Shown here: positions 7,790 to 17,263 of the stretch, piece after piece
How the letters are laid out: every line of letters starts with the position of its first letter
Position numbering within the stretch: the stretch's first letter is position 1
Source: Alishewanella longhuensis
GTDB lineage: Bacteria > Pseudomonadota > Gammaproteobacteria > Enterobacterales > Alteromonadaceae
Assembly: GCF_014653435.1 (NCBI RefSeq)
Contig: NZ_BNAO01000006.1
Location: 124,711 to 188,710, forward strand
Length of the DNA: 64,000 bases
Direction of reading: 5' to 3'
The notes under the pieces: model-generated
Told to the model about the DNA's origin: nothing
The model's database searches: none
What the model saw: the letters and a program-made list of their open reading frames with translations, nothing else
Program-made: the position numbers and the translations under genes

Positions 7790-9325
7790 ATGCACGCAAA
7801 ACATTATCTTGGCATACTGGCTTTGGGATTGAGTTTAACTCTCACCAGCCCAGTACAAGCTAATACCACCAACAATAGCAGTCATGCCATTAGTATTGAT
7901 ATCGACAGCGCAGTAGTTACTGAACACCGCACCCAAATTAATGGCCAGCGTATCAGTTACAAAGCCTATACCGGTACACAGCCGGTATGGGATGACAATG
8001 GCCACCCGACCGCTACCTTGTTTTATACTTATTATCAGCGTAGCGATATTAAAGATAACAGTAAGCGCCCATTATTAATTTCGTTTAACGGTGGCCCTGG
8101 CTCAGCGTCAGTCTGGATGCATATTGCTTATACCGGCCCTAAAGCGCTAAATATCGATAGTGAGGGTTACCCTATCCAGCCTTATGGCGTAAAAACCAAC
8201 CCTTACTCAGTATTAGATGTGGCCGATATCGTCTTTGTAAACCCGGTGAATACCGGTTATTCCCGTGTATTACCGGGGCCTGACGGCAAAATGCCTTCGC
8301 GTGAGCAGCAACAAAAAATGTTTTTTGGCGTCAATGCCGATGTGAATTATCTGGCTGGCTGGATCAATACCTTTGTGCATCGCTATGAACGCTGGCCATC
8401 GCCTAAATTCTTGATTGGCGAAAGCTATGGCACTACCCGGGTGGCAGGTTTAGCGCTGGCACTGCAAAATAGCCAGTGGATGTATTTAAATGGTGTCGTT
8501 CTGGTTTCCCCTACCGATATCGGTATTGAGCGCCAGGGTCCGGTAAAAGCCGCTAATCGTCTACCTTATTTTGCGGCAACGGCTTGGTATCACCAGGCAT
8601 TAGCAGCAGATTTACAGCAAAAAGATCTGTACGACATTCTGCCAGAAGTCGAAAACTTCACGCTGAACGAATACTTACCAGCCTTAGCGCGTGGCAATTC
8701 ACTGCCAGAGGCTGACAAGCAACGTATTGCCGAGCAAGTTAGCCGTTACTCTGGGATTAGCGTGCAGAATGTGCTGCGCTCGAACCTGGATATCAGCACC
8801 GCCTATTTTTGGAAAGAGCTGCTGCGCGACCGCGGTCAAACCGTTGGCCGTTTAGACTCACGCTATCTGGGGCTGGATAAAAATGATGTAGGTGAGCGTC
8901 CGGATTACTGGGCAGAGTTAACGTCCTGGCTGCATTCCTTTACGCCGGCCATCAACCATTACTTGCGCACCGAGCTAAACTACAAAACCGATATTAAATA
9001 CAATATGTTTGGTAATGTGCACCCTTGGGATCGCAGCAACGACAACACCGGTGAGAACCTGCGCCAGGCTATGGCACAAAACCCCTATTTACGGGTGTTA
9101 ACCCAAGCTGGCTACTATGACGGTGCCACTAACTACTTCGATGCCAAATACAATATGTGGCAGCTCGATCCGAGCGGTAAAATGAAAGATCGTTTAAGCT
9201 TTAAAGGCTATCGCAGCGGTCATATGATGTACCTACGCTATGAAGATTTGCAGAAGTCGAATGATGATTTGCGCGAGTTTATTTTGCAGTCTCTACCTGC
9301 TGCAGGCCAAGCGGCAAAGTACTAG
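7790..9325 (+). CDS. S10 family serine carboxypeptidase-like peptidase
   Basis: 511 residues with a signal peptide (cleavage near PVQAN), so periplasmic or secreted. Alpha/beta-hydrolase fold of the S10 family: oxyanion region SFNGGPGSASVWMH, nucleophile Ser212 in LIGESYGTTRV, a late Asp around GATNYFDAKY and the His in YRSGHMMYLRYEDL. S10 enzymes remove C-terminal residues from peptides; bacterial members are poorly characterised and the substrate is unknown. The ribosome site before the ATG is weak (GGAA). A terminator follows at 9361-9386. It is a single-gene unit, convergent with the M23 peptidase gene. Confidence 0.88.
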   Translation: MHAKHYLGILALGLSLTLTSPVQANTTNNSSHAISIDIDSAVVTEHRTQINGQRISYKAYTGTQPVWDDNGHPTATLFYTYYQRSDIKDNSKRPLLISFNGGPGSASVWMHIAYTGPKALNIDSEGYPIQPYGVKTNPYSVLDVADIVFVNPVNTGYSRVLPGPDGKMPSREQQQKMFFGVNADVNYLAGWINTFVHRYERWPSPKFLIGESYGTTRVAGLALALQNSQWMYLNGVVLVSPTDIGIERQGPVKAANRLPYFAATAWYHQALAADLQQKDLYDILPEVENFTLNEYLPALARGNSLPEADKQRIAEQVSRYSGISVQNVLRSNLDISTAYFWKELLRDRGQTVGRLDSRYLGLDKNDVGERPDYWAELTSWLHSFTPAINHYLRTELNYKTDIKYNMFGNVHPWDRSNDNTGENLRQAMAQNPYLRVLTQAGYYDGATNYFDAKYNMWQLDPSGKMKDRLSFKGYRSGHMMYLRYEDLQKSNDDLREFILQSLPAAGQAAKY

Positions 9326-9360
9326 AAGTAAACCTTAGTAACAGTAAAAAGTGCTAACAA

Positions 9361-9386
9361 AATGCCCCGTAAATCGGGGCATTTTT
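9361..9386. terminator. Bidirectional intrinsic terminator
   Basis: AATGCCCCG/CGGGGCATT stem of 9 bp with a TAAAT loop, followed by T on the plus side and preceded by A on the minus side. It serves the S10 peptidase gene and the convergent M23 peptidase gene. Confidence 0.9.
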
Positions 9387-9417
9387 ATTGGTGACCTAAG
9401 GGTATATTACGGTTTCG

Positions 9418-10785
9418 TTAGTCCGCTACCACTTCCTCTGCTGCGCTTTGTTGTTTAGCTAATAGCGTTTGCTGTTCCATCTGTGCAGTTAATTGTTTTA
9501 CTCTAGTGGCAAAAGCTGCTTTTGATTCAGCTGGCACAGGTCGCGCGAGTGGAATATGTGCCGTCATCGGGTTAACCGGCCTGTTATTAACATGCAGCTC
9601 ATAATGCAGGTGCGGTCCGGTAGAGCGACCGGTATTACCAGAAAGCGCAATACGTTGGCCACGCGTCACCCGCTGGCCACGTTGCACATTAAAGCGGCTT
9701 AGGTGCAAATAACGGGTTTTATAACCACCAAAATGTTGGATCTCGATATACTTACCCGCGAAAGGATGGTTTTCAATCCGGGTTACTACGCCATCTGCTG
9801 GGGCAATCACCGGCGTACCAATGGGTAACGGGAAATCGGTACCATTATGAGGCGAGACCCGCTTGGTAATAGGGTGCAAACGTCGCGGATTAAAATGCGA
9901 ACTGACCCGCACATTATTATTAAGGGGTAAACGCGAGAAGGCTCTTTCTAAACTATCACCATTGGCGTCGTAGTACTGACCATCATTATGCATAAAGGCC
10001 GTTAGCGTTTGCCTGCGGTTTAAAATACGGATAGCTTCAATCCGGCTTTGGCCAGTGCTCTCTTCACCAACATAGTTTTCACTGCGTAATACCTGAAACT
10101 GCGCGCCTGCCTGGATATCACGGGCAAAATTAATGCGGTCTTTAAATAGCTGATTGATATTATAAATATCAGCATCATTTAAGCCTGCTCGTTGCGCTGA
10201 GGCATAAAAGCTGCCGAAAACATCGCCAACCAAAATATCCTTTTGCCAAACACCTTCATCTAGCAGCTCTTGGTAGGCAAATTCGTCCGCAGCCACCCGC
10301 TCATACAACACTTTTTTACCGGCATGAATATACAACTCCATGCTCTGCAATTGCCCCTCTTCATCCAATTGCAACGTTAAGCGATTTCCTGGGCGCAATA
10401 CGTCCAACGCCAACAAGGATTCGTCCGCAGCCATTACCTGCTGTACGGTTTGGTAACCGAGGTTATAGCGGGAGAAGATGCGGCTTAAACTATCACCAGA
10501 GGCGATGTTATAAACCTTGATAAAGGGATCTTCCACCGGCTCGGTGCGCAGCTTATCACCTACCCAGGCAGTAAGCTGGCTTAATGGCAGTTGTTCTAAT
10601 TGCTGTGGCGCATGTTGTAACCCTATACCCAGCAGCAAAGGTAACACGCCCATACCGCTTTGCGTCTGGCGCTGCGATGATGGCCATAACAATAACAAAC
10701 TAATACTGAGCAGACATGCCAGCATAAGGCGCTGATGCCCAAGGGGCACGCGACGTCGAAAATCCAAAAATAGGCTGTTTAACAT
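9418..10785 (-). CDS. mepM: M23 murein endopeptidase, MepM-like
   Basis: 455 residues. One N-terminal membrane anchor (about 20-36), then a LysM/OapA-like region (about 90-165, YNIASGDSLSRIFSRYNLGY), a middle Csd3-like domain and a C-terminal M23 domain (about 285-410). Zinc-site residues are visible: His and Asp in SPHNGTDFPLPIGTPV and the HxH of GPHLHYELHVN. MepM-type enzymes cleave the D-Ala-mDAP cross-bridges of peptidoglycan to allow wall expansion in the periplasm. The tail (about 420-455) is rich in Gln and Ala. The ATG at 10785 has only a weak purine-rich site upstream. Gene symbol by domain order; other M23 paralogs are possible. Confidence 0.88.
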   Translation of the reverse strand: MLNSLFLDFRRRVPLGHQRLMLACLLSISLLLLWPSSQRQTQSGMGVLPLLLGIGLQHAPQQLEQLPLSQLTAWVGDKLRTEPVEDPFIKVYNIASGDSLSRIFSRYNLGYQTVQQVMAADESLLALDVLRPGNRLTLQLDEEGQLQSMELYIHAGKKVLYERVAADEFAYQELLDEGVWQKDILVGDVFGSFYASAQRAGLNDADIYNINQLFKDRINFARDIQAGAQFQVLRSENYVGEESTGQSRIEAIRILNRRQTLTAFMHNDGQYYDANGDSLERAFSRLPLNNNVRVSSHFNPRRLHPITKRVSPHNGTDFPLPIGTPVIAPADGVVTRIENHPFAGKYIEIQHFGGYKTRYLHLSRFNVQRGQRVTRGQRIALSGNTGRSTGPHLHYELHVNNRPVNPMTAHIPLARPVPAESKAAFATRVKQLTAQMEQQTLLAKQQSAAEEVVAD

Positions 10786-11220
10786 TAATAGGCTTTCTTA
10801 TTCGTTATAGTTAGATACTAAGGTTTAGGTATAAAAACGCGAAGAATATAGCGCACCTAAAACGCAACCCTTGCGTCAGAAGCCTCAGGGCCAGAAAAGT
10901 TCATTCTATGTGATAAAATAACTTTTTGCATCCTTACTTATCCGCTTAATCACGGTTTTAATCAACCGGCAATGCACTCGCCTTGCCTTGTTACGCAGTT
11001 TTATACCAGATAAGAAACTTTTACCAGATAACGGCGAAAATTCACACAAAAAAATTGTGTTTACTCCCTTCTTTCGCCATAAACAATGACGCTACCCAGA
11101 TTATGGCATGCAAGGCATATATTTTTTCCCTTAAATTGCCACCGGTAGACAAAAACCAATACATGAGCAAGCACAAGCAAACTAAAAATAATTATTTATA
11201 TAAATGAACAGGGTAGAAAA
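10786..11220. other. AT-rich intergenic region before the pectate lyase gene
   Basis: 435 bases without a convincing gene. It contains two direct copies of TACCAGATAA (11004-11013 and 11022-11031), 18 bases apart, which could be regulator sites for the pectate lyase gene. A TGTGA half-site (about 10910) is too weak to call CRP. No KdgR-type palindrome is evident. Confidence 0.4.
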
Positions 11221-13188
11221 ATGTACAGCAAAAAACTTTTAGCGATATTGATTAGCAGCAGCCTGTTACTCGGCTGTAATAGCAGCGACCCAGAACCGGC
11301 AGAAGAGGTCGTAGTAACGCCGCCGGTAGTCACACCCGATACTAGCGCGGTGATCCTAACCGATCTGGATACTGTCTATGGTTACGCGTCAGAAAATGGT
11401 GGCACCACCGGTGGTAGCGGTGAGAACCGGGTTGAAGTGACGGTTTGCACTGGCGAGCAAATGATTGCAGCCTTAAAAGACAAAGATCCCAACCGACCAC
11501 TCACTATCTGGGTTAATGGCACCATTACCCTACAAAATGCGAAAGATACTCGTATCGATATTAAAGATATCAAGGATGTTTCTATTATTGGCCTTGGTAG
11601 TCAGGGTGAGATGGCTGGTATCGGCTTTAATATAGTGCGGGCGGAGAATATTATTATCCGTAATCTGCGCATCCACCATGTCCGCGCCAATATGAATGCC
11701 CCCGGCGACGGTATTAGCATTGAGGGCCCAGCCAGAAACATTTGGATCGACCATAACGAAATTTATAATAGTTTAACTGTCGACGATAGCAGCCTGACAC
11801 TGGATCAGGTTAAAGACTATTATGATGGTTTAGTGGATGCCAAAGGTGATGCGCGCTATATCACCATTTCGTTTAATAAGTTTCATAATAGCTGGAAGAC
11901 CTCATTGGTGGGCTCTTCCGATAGCGACAACTACGAACGTACTCTCACTTATCATCATAATCACTGGTATAACGTCAACTCGCGTTTACCTTTGTTCCGC
12001 TTTGGCAAAGGCCATATTTATAACAATTTTTATGATGGTGCTGTAGAGAGCGGCATTAACTCGCGAATGGGCGCCGTGATCCGTATTGAACAAAACCACT
12101 TTAGGAATATGAAAAACCCGGTGATGTCGATGTACAGCCAACAAATTGGTTATTGGCAATTAATTGATAATATTTTTGAAAACATCACCTGGGAACCTGG
12201 CGCGGCAGGTTCGGTTATTGCCGATAATAATCAGTCAACCGGCGAGTTAACCGTGCCTTACAACTACCAACAAAGTTTAATTCCAGTACATCAGGTAAAG
12301 GAAACGGTATTACGCTACGCCGGAGTTGGCAAAATTACCACGCCACCCAGCCCGGGGTTATGCCCGGCGCCACTACTAGAGGAAGCGGAACCTGAAGAGC
12401 CGATAGTTGATCCGGTACCGATAGATCCGACAGAACCACCCAGCAGTGTCGATTGGTTTAGTTACAGTGCAGATCTAGACCCCTTTACCCAAGGTGCCGT
12501 TACCCTCGCCGACGGCAGCCTGAGCCAATTTGCCAAACAGCAAAGTGGCGGTGCTGATGAACCAAACCTGTTTACCGCCAACGGCGACGGTACCGTCACC
12601 TTTGATAGTACCGCCAGTGGCTCAGACCGCAGCCGGGCAAAACTTGATAACATTATGGCTGCCGATGGCGTTTATCCAAAATACTTTACGTTATTAATGG
12701 GGCTAAAAGGTAATAGCGAGGGTCAGCGTATTATTGAAACGGAAATTGCTTTTGGCGATACCGCCAGCAGCGCGAGCAGTCGGCTAAAAGTCGTGTTTCG
12801 GGGCGATGGCAATAATTCTGGTATCCAGCTAGAGAATGCCAGCAATGGTTCTTCAGTTACCTTGGGTAAAGGCAATGAGCCTGATGCCATAGATATGAGC
12901 CAATACCGGGTTTATCACTTTACCATTGCTTTAAGCTCGCCCACCACCGGCAACGTTGCCGTTTATATCGACGGAAATAATACACCACTGGGCGTATTAG
13001 AAGGCGTAACCATGCGCCCAGCCAGTAACCCAACCGACAATTACCTACAAATTGGCGATGCCGGTAACAGTAGCTATAAAGCCGAAATTGACTGGGTATT
13101 GTGGACCGATGCCGGAGCCTATACACCGGATATGCTAAAAGGGTTGCTGCCATCGGGCATTGGCAATATCAGCGGCTACGAAAACTAG
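11221..13188 (+). CDS. Pectate lyase (PL1) lipoprotein with C-terminal accessory domain
   Basis: 655 residues. The lipobox SLLLGC (Cys19) makes it a surface or periplasmic lipoprotein. After an acidic Glu/Pro/Val linker comes a parallel beta-helix of family PL1 (about 45-390): IWIDHNEIYNS, the DGLVDAKGDARYITISFNKF calcium and substrate strand, and NSRLPLFRFGKGHIYNNFYD with the catalytic Arg region. A second Glu/Pro-rich linker (about 395-415) leads to a C-terminal beta-sandwich (about 420-640), probably a concanavalin-like or carbohydrate-binding module. The enzyme would split polygalacturonate by beta-elimination. No uronate catabolism genes are next to it, so it stands alone here. A terminator follows at 13209. 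Confidence 0.88.
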   Translation: MYSKKLLAILISSSLLLGCNSSDPEPAEEVVVTPPVVTPDTSAVILTDLDTVYGYASENGGTTGGSGENRVEVTVCTGEQMIAALKDKDPNRPLTIWVNGTITLQNAKDTRIDIKDIKDVSIIGLGSQGEMAGIGFNIVRAENIIIRNLRIHHVRANMNAPGDGISIEGPARNIWIDHNEIYNSLTVDDSSLTLDQVKDYYDGLVDAKGDARYITISFNKFHNSWKTSLVGSSDSDNYERTLTYHHNHWYNVNSRLPLFRFGKGHIYNNFYDGAVESGINSRMGAVIRIEQNHFRNMKNPVMSMYSQQIGYWQLIDNIFENITWEPGAAGSVIADNNQSTGELTVPYNYQQSLIPVHQVKETVLRYAGVGKITTPPSPGLCPAPLLEEAEPEEPIVDPVPIDPTEPPSSVDWFSYSADLDPFTQGAVTLADGSLSQFAKQQSGGADEPNLFTANGDGTVTFDSTASGSDRSRAKLDNIMAADGVYPKYFTLLMGLKGNSEGQRIIETEIAFGDTASSASSRLKVVFRGDGNNSGIQLENASNGSSVTLGKGNEPDAIDMSQYRVYHFTIALSSPTTGNVAVYIDGNNTPLGVLEGVTMRPASNPTDNYLQIGDAGNSSYKAEIDWVLWTDAGAYTPDMLKGLLPSGIGNISGYEN

Positions 13189-13208
13189 CGCCAGCCCATA
13201 AGAACTTT

Positions 13209-13232
13209 GCCCGGTATTGACCGGGCTTTTTT
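13209..13232 (+). terminator. Intrinsic terminator after pectate lyase
   Basis: GCCCGGT/ACCGGGC stem of 7 bp, ATTG loop, then six T. Confidence 0.9.
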
Positions 13233-13315
13233 GTTGTTTGGTAGCGCAATATGCCCTTAATCAATAAGACCTGATATAGTCAGGCTAATAATTCAGCAAC
13301 TTATACAGGTACCTT

Positions 13316-14968
13316 ATGCGCTTAAAACCGCTGTTTCTGCTGTTGTCACTTTTTAGCGTAACAACAACCGCTGCCCCAGTCGCCTTACATAATATTCAAG
13401 GCTATGGCTTTGACGAAAACCGGCAATTAGTAAATTTTCAAACCCTGGTCTTTGATGATGAAAGCGGTCAAATTCTGGCGCGCGGTGCAAAAGAGCTATT
13501 GGCGCACTATGCTACGGCAAAACAAATCGATGGTCAGGGTAAAACCTTGTTACCAGGTTTGATTGATGGGCATGGCCATATTCTGGGCTTAGGTGAATAC
13601 CTGAAACAGGCCGATTTGCGCGGTATTGGTAGTGAACAACAATCCGCTGCGGCTGTTGCCAGCTTTGCCAAAAACAATCCGGAGCAGCAATGGCTGGTTG
13701 GCCGTGGCTGGAATCAGGTACTTTGGGAGAGCAAAACCTTTCCAGGCAAAACCACCTTAGATGAAATGGTACCGGACAAGCCAGTATATTTGGTACGGGT
13801 AGATGCGCACGCCGCCTGGGTGAACAGTAAAGCCCTGGCGCTGGCAGGTATCAGCAAAGATACGCTGGATCCGCCAGGGGGTGAAATTATCCGCGATGCC
13901 AATGGTGAGCCCACCGGTGTGTTAATTGATAATGCTATGTATCTGGTACAGCGCAAAATTCCCACGCCGACCGAGGCAGAAAAACGTGCCGCCTTAGCGA
14001 CCGCCTTTCAGCACTTGCAGGCGCTGGGCATTACCTCGGTACATGATGCTGGGGTCAATACTGAATTGGTTAAGCTTTATCAGCAATTGCAACAGGAGCA
14101 ACAGCTGGGTGTACGCGTCTATCCTATGCTATCGGCTAAAGATCCAGCACTGGAAAGCTGGTTTAAAGCCGGTATTATTGATGATGCCAGCGATTGGCTA
14201 GATATCCGCTCAGTAAAAATCTATGGTGACGGTGCCCTGGGTAGCCGTGGCGCTGCCCTACTGGCCGATTACAGTGATCAACCCGGTCAGCAGGGATTAT
14301 TGGTCACCGAGCCGGATGCGCTGACCGAAATTATGCGCTTAACCATTAATGCCGGTTTTCAGGCCAATGTGCATGCCATAGGTGATAGAGCCAATCGGCT
14401 GGTATTGGACAGGTTCGAGCAATTGAGTAATCTAGAAGCCTTGCAGCAAAGCCGTCATCGCATTGAGCATGCCCAAATTGTCTCGCCGCAAGATATCCCT
14501 CGCTTTAAAAAACTACATATTTTACCGGCAATGCAAGCGGTGCACGCCACCTCGGATATGAATATGGCTGGCGATCGCCTGGGTGTGGCGCGTCTACGTG
14601 GCGCCTACGCCTGGCGTACCTTTGTTGATCAGGGCAGTATTATCGTCGGCGGCTCTGATTTCCCGGTGGAGCTGGCCAATCCCTTCCATGGTTTGCATGC
14701 GTCTGTTACCCGTCAGGATCAACAAAACCAGCCGGTCGGTGGCTGGTTGCCAGAACAGCGTTTAAGCCTGGTTGAAGCTCTGCGCTCTTTTACGGTAGAT
14801 GCCGCCTATGGTGCTTTTCAGGAAGAAAAGATGGGCACCCTGGCACCCGGTAGTTGGGCCGATTTTATTCTAGTGGATAGAGATATTTTTGCGATCCCGC
14901 CAGCAGAGCTTTGGCAAACTACCACGCTGGAAACCTGGATCCATGGCCAACAACGCTTTAAACGTTAA
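13316..14968 (+). CDS. YtcJ-like metal-dependent amidohydrolase, exported
   Basis: 550 residues with a signal peptide (cleavage near TTAAPVAL). Amidohydrolase_3 family TIM barrel: metal site GLIDGHGHILGLG near residue 85, KIYGDGALGSRGAALL in the middle, VHAIGDRANR and HRIEHAQIV supplying further His, and the late Asp in VGGSDFPVE. It ends with the usual small beta-sandwich (GSWADFILVDRDIF). Family members hydrolyse N-acyl or cyclic amides; the substrate is unknown. AGGT precedes the ATG. Single gene after the pectate lyase terminator, with no obvious link to pectin. Confidence 0.87.
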   Translation: MRLKPLFLLLSLFSVTTTAAPVALHNIQGYGFDENRQLVNFQTLVFDDESGQILARGAKELLAHYATAKQIDGQGKTLLPGLIDGHGHILGLGEYLKQADLRGIGSEQQSAAAVASFAKNNPEQQWLVGRGWNQVLWESKTFPGKTTLDEMVPDKPVYLVRVDAHAAWVNSKALALAGISKDTLDPPGGEIIRDANGEPTGVLIDNAMYLVQRKIPTPTEAEKRAALATAFQHLQALGITSVHDAGVNTELVKLYQQLQQEQQLGVRVYPMLSAKDPALESWFKAGIIDDASDWLDIRSVKIYGDGALGSRGAALLADYSDQPGQQGLLVTEPDALTEIMRLTINAGFQANVHAIGDRANRLVLDRFEQLSNLEALQQSRHRIEHAQIVSPQDIPRFKKLHILPAMQAVHATSDMNMAGDRLGVARLRGAYAWRTFVDQGSIIVGGSDFPVELANPFHGLHASVTRQDQQNQPVGGWLPEQRLSLVEALRSFTVDAAYGAFQEEKMGTLAPGSWADFILVDRDIFAIPPAELWQTTTLETWIHGQQRFKR

Positions 14969-15051
14969 GCCTGATCAGAAATATTGCCCGCTAGCGCCAA
15001 CAGGCGCCGGCGGCTATGCTTAAGTAACCATCTCGTTGTCGGACTGTACAG

Positions 15052-15747
15052 ATGCCAAGTTGTACAATACTCAAACCAGTTTCAACCACATCCCTTAAAG
15101 CACCCAAGTTCTTAGCTATCTTGCTGCTGTTAATATGTCTGTTAGCGGTGCCGCTGCGGGCAGATCCTATTTTAATTGGGACGACGCAAAGCCCCTCACC
15201 ACAAAGCCTGTATATTGAAGAGCAATTACGCACGGCTTATAACCAGCTGGGACTGCAAGTGCTGTTTATCCCGATGCCATCCGAGCGCCGCTTACGGCAG
15301 GTCAGCAACAATCAACTTGGCGCCGATCTATTTAGAATTTGTCAGTTGGGTGATGATGATGACACTCTGGTAACAGTGCAGACTAAACTGGGGGATTTTT
15401 ATCTACAAGCTTTTAGCCTGTCAGAACAACGCTTAACGAATTGGCAGCAGCAATCGGACTTAATTGTAGTGCATGTTAGAGGCTTAAAAATGGCAGAACT
15501 CACGCCTTTTGCTGGCAGCCGACTAGAAGTGACAGACTTACCACAAGCCTTTGGCATGCTGTTGCAAGGACGAGCCGATATTATGTTAGAGGATCAACTC
15601 TCGGCTGAAGCTTATTTACAACAGTATCAGCTACCGGAGCTCACCAAGGTAAACTTAGCACCTTTTGCCGTTTGTCATGTGTTAAGCAAAGAACTGAGCC
15701 ATCTGGCAGAGCCGTTACAACAACGACTACAAGCAATGCAAGACTAA
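15052..15747 (+). CDS. Periplasmic solute-binding-like protein
   Basis: 231 residues. An N-terminal hydrophobic segment (about 21-36) ends at PLRADP, a likely signal peptide with a somewhat long n-region. The rest resembles the type 3 extracellular solute-binding fold common in Alteromonadales orphan proteins: an opening strand ILIGTTQ, then FIPMPSERRLRQVSNNQLGADLFR. No transporter genes are adjacent, so it is an orphan whose ligand is unknown. The start is uncertain because no strong ribosome site precedes 15052. Its stop codon runs directly into a heptad array. Confidence 0.7.
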   Translation: MPSCTILKPVSTTSLKAPKFLAILLLLICLLAVPLRADPILIGTTQSPSPQSLYIEEQLRTAYNQLGLQVLFIPMPSERRLRQVSNNQLGADLFRICQLGDDDDTLVTVQTKLGDFYLQAFSLSEQRLTNWQQQSDLIVVHVRGLKMAELTPFAGSRLEVTDLPQAFGMLLQGRADIMLEDQLSAEAYLQQYQLPELTKVNLAPFAVCHVLSKELSHLAEPLQQRLQAMQD

Positions 15748-15823
15748 ATGGCTAATGGCTAATGGCTAATGGCTAATGGCTAATGGCTAATGGCTAATGG
15801 CTAATGGCTAATGGCTAATGGCT
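15747..15823. repeat. Heptanucleotide tandem array, 11 units
   Basis: Eleven perfect copies of AATGGCT, beginning at the last base of the preceding stop codon and lying between two convergent genes. Because 7 is not a multiple of 3 and the unit junction gives TAA on one strand and TAG on the other, the array stops all six reading frames. Confidence 0.97.
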
Positions 15824-15892
15824 AAAACGTTATGATGCCGCGTTACCCCAAGTCAATAGGCAACAACGCGGCAAAGTTGGTGATGGTTAGTA

Positions 15893-16258
15893 TTAATTTA
15901 CTTCATCTGGCTCAACAAAATCGGCAGCCCCCAACCGGCTATGCTTATCACGTAGTTTACCGACCAGTGTACTTAACTTACGTTGCAGTTTCTCCGCGGC
16001 ACCCGTCACGGCTTGTCCTACGGTAGCCGCATGCTCGGTAACGGCCACCGGATCTTGCCCTTCAAAACGCGCTTCCAATAGACAACGCTTGTCGTTACCG
16101 TCGTGCTTGGCGCTGCTATTTTCATCACTTAAATGCACTTCAATACGGGTTAAATGATCAGCAAAACGATTTAATTTACCGTTGAGGGTATCACGCACAA
16201 ACTCTGCTAAACGTTCATCGGCCTGAATGTGGCGATCACTGTTAATTTGTATTTGCAT
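15893..16258 (-). CDS. HPF/RaiA family ribosome-associated protein
   Basis: 121 residues with the beta-alpha-beta-beta-beta-alpha pattern of hibernation factors: MQIQINSDRHIQADERLAEF at the start, IEVHLSDENS, a basic central strand and GAAEKLQRKLSTLVGKLRDKH in the second helix. Such proteins bind the 30S decoding region and protect or inactivate ribosomes in stationary phase or stress. It lacks the long C-terminal dimerisation domain of long HPF. The ATG at 16258 has AGGAGT upstream. It is not next to rpoN here, so which HPF paralog this is cannot be decided. Confidence 0.85.
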   Translation of the reverse strand: MQIQINSDRHIQADERLAEFVRDTLNGKLNRFADHLTRIEVHLSDENSSAKHDGNDKRCLLEARFEGQDPVAVTEHAATVGQAVTGAAEKLQRKLSTLVGKLRDKHSRLGAADFVEPDEVN

Positions 16259-16417
16259 AAGGTACTCCTGTTAATAACTCTGCGCAGACTCTCTGGTTAC
16301 AGACCACTACCGCAGCGAATGGTTTCCTTTGTTGTTATTACATATTTGGTGACAAGGGAGCTAACAGTCAAGGGTAAAGCGAGAAAATAACTCATATCTG
16401 CCAGCTGCTTTGCTTTT

Positions 16418-16448
16418 TTAACCAGACAGCAGCGGCAAGTCTGGTTAA
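16418..16448. other. Hairpin in the intergenic region before the SpoU gene
   Basis: Perfect 10-bp inverted repeat TTAACCAGAC/GTCTGGTTAA with an 11-base loop, between divergent genes. There is no U-run in the right place, so it is more likely a regulator site or leader structure than a terminator. Confidence 0.4.
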
Positions 16449-16483
16449 AATAGCCTTAGGTTCTCCTGGAAAAAGTCAGCAGC

Positions 16484-17251
16484 ATGATAAGTCATAAATG
16501 GGCCAAGTTGATTAAATCGCTTCACCTGAAAAAATATCGCAAAGCCGAGCAATTATTCTTTGTCGAAGGTGAAAAAGCAGTGCTTGAGGTACTGGCCAGT
16601 AACTGGACGGTACAAGCGCTGTTCGCCACCGAGCAGTTTATCGCCGCCCATCCCACAGCAGTTAACAAGGCGAAATTATGGCAAAGCTGTAATAGTGAGG
16701 AGCTGGTGAAAGTCGGCACCTTTAGCAGTAACGATGCCGCTTTGGCTTTAGTAGCTATGCCAGTGTGGCCTGCCTTTTCGCCTACCGCAGCTAGCTGGAC
16801 GCTGGTGCTGGATAATATTAACGATCCGGGCAATCTGGGTACCATTATCCGTATTGCAGATTGGTACGGCATTAAGCATATTTTATGCTCAGCAGAGACG
16901 GCTGACTGTTTTAATCCCAAGGTAATTGCTGCCGCCAAAGGTTCGTTTTTACGGGTGAAACTGCATTATCTGCCGCTGTCCGCTGTACTGGCCAATACCA
17001 CTCTGCCGGTATATGGTGCCTATCTGGGGGGCGAAAATGTGCATCAACTTACCCTAACAGAACAAGGTGGCTATCTGGTCCTGGGTAATGAAGCTAATGG
17101 CATTAGCGCTGCTATCGGTGCACTGATTAATCGAAAAATTACTATCCCTGCTTTTGGTGGGGCCGAATCACTGAATGTTGGCATCGCCGCCGCGGTGCTT
17201 TGTGATAATCTGTTACGGTTATCAGCATTAAATACTGCTACTGATCAATAA
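16484..17251 (+). CDS. SpoU/TrmH family RNA 2'-O-methyltransferase
   Basis: 255 residues. An N-terminal substrate-binding domain (LKKYRKAEQLFFVEGEKAV) is followed by a trefoil-knot SPOUT domain with the three family motifs: NINDPGNLGTIIRIADWYG, VLGNEANGI and IPAFGGAESLNVGIAAAVL. It methylates ribose 2'-OH in rRNA or tRNA using S-adenosylmethionine. The order RlmB/TsnR-like is clear; the target nucleotide is not. cysM follows after 12 bases and is probably cotranscribed. Confidence 0.9.
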   Translation: MISHKWAKLIKSLHLKKYRKAEQLFFVEGEKAVLEVLASNWTVQALFATEQFIAAHPTAVNKAKLWQSCNSEELVKVGTFSSNDAALALVAMPVWPAFSPTAASWTLVLDNINDPGNLGTIIRIADWYGIKHILCSAETADCFNPKVIAAAKGSFLRVKLHYLPLSAVLANTTLPVYGAYLGGENVHQLTLTEQGGYLVLGNEANGISAAIGALINRKITIPAFGGAESLNVGIAAAVLCDNLLRLSALNTATDQ

Positions 17252-17263
17252 CGAGGCCTGTTT

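Noticed and set aside
10983-11207. 74-codon plus-strand frame before the pectate lyase gene
   Set aside because: No ribosome site, low-complexity AT-rich composition and a peptide without domain features; treated as non-coding upstream region.
15832-16026. 64-codon plus-strand frame after the heptad array
   Set aside because: It runs antisense into the HPF gene, which is well supported, and has no ribosome site.
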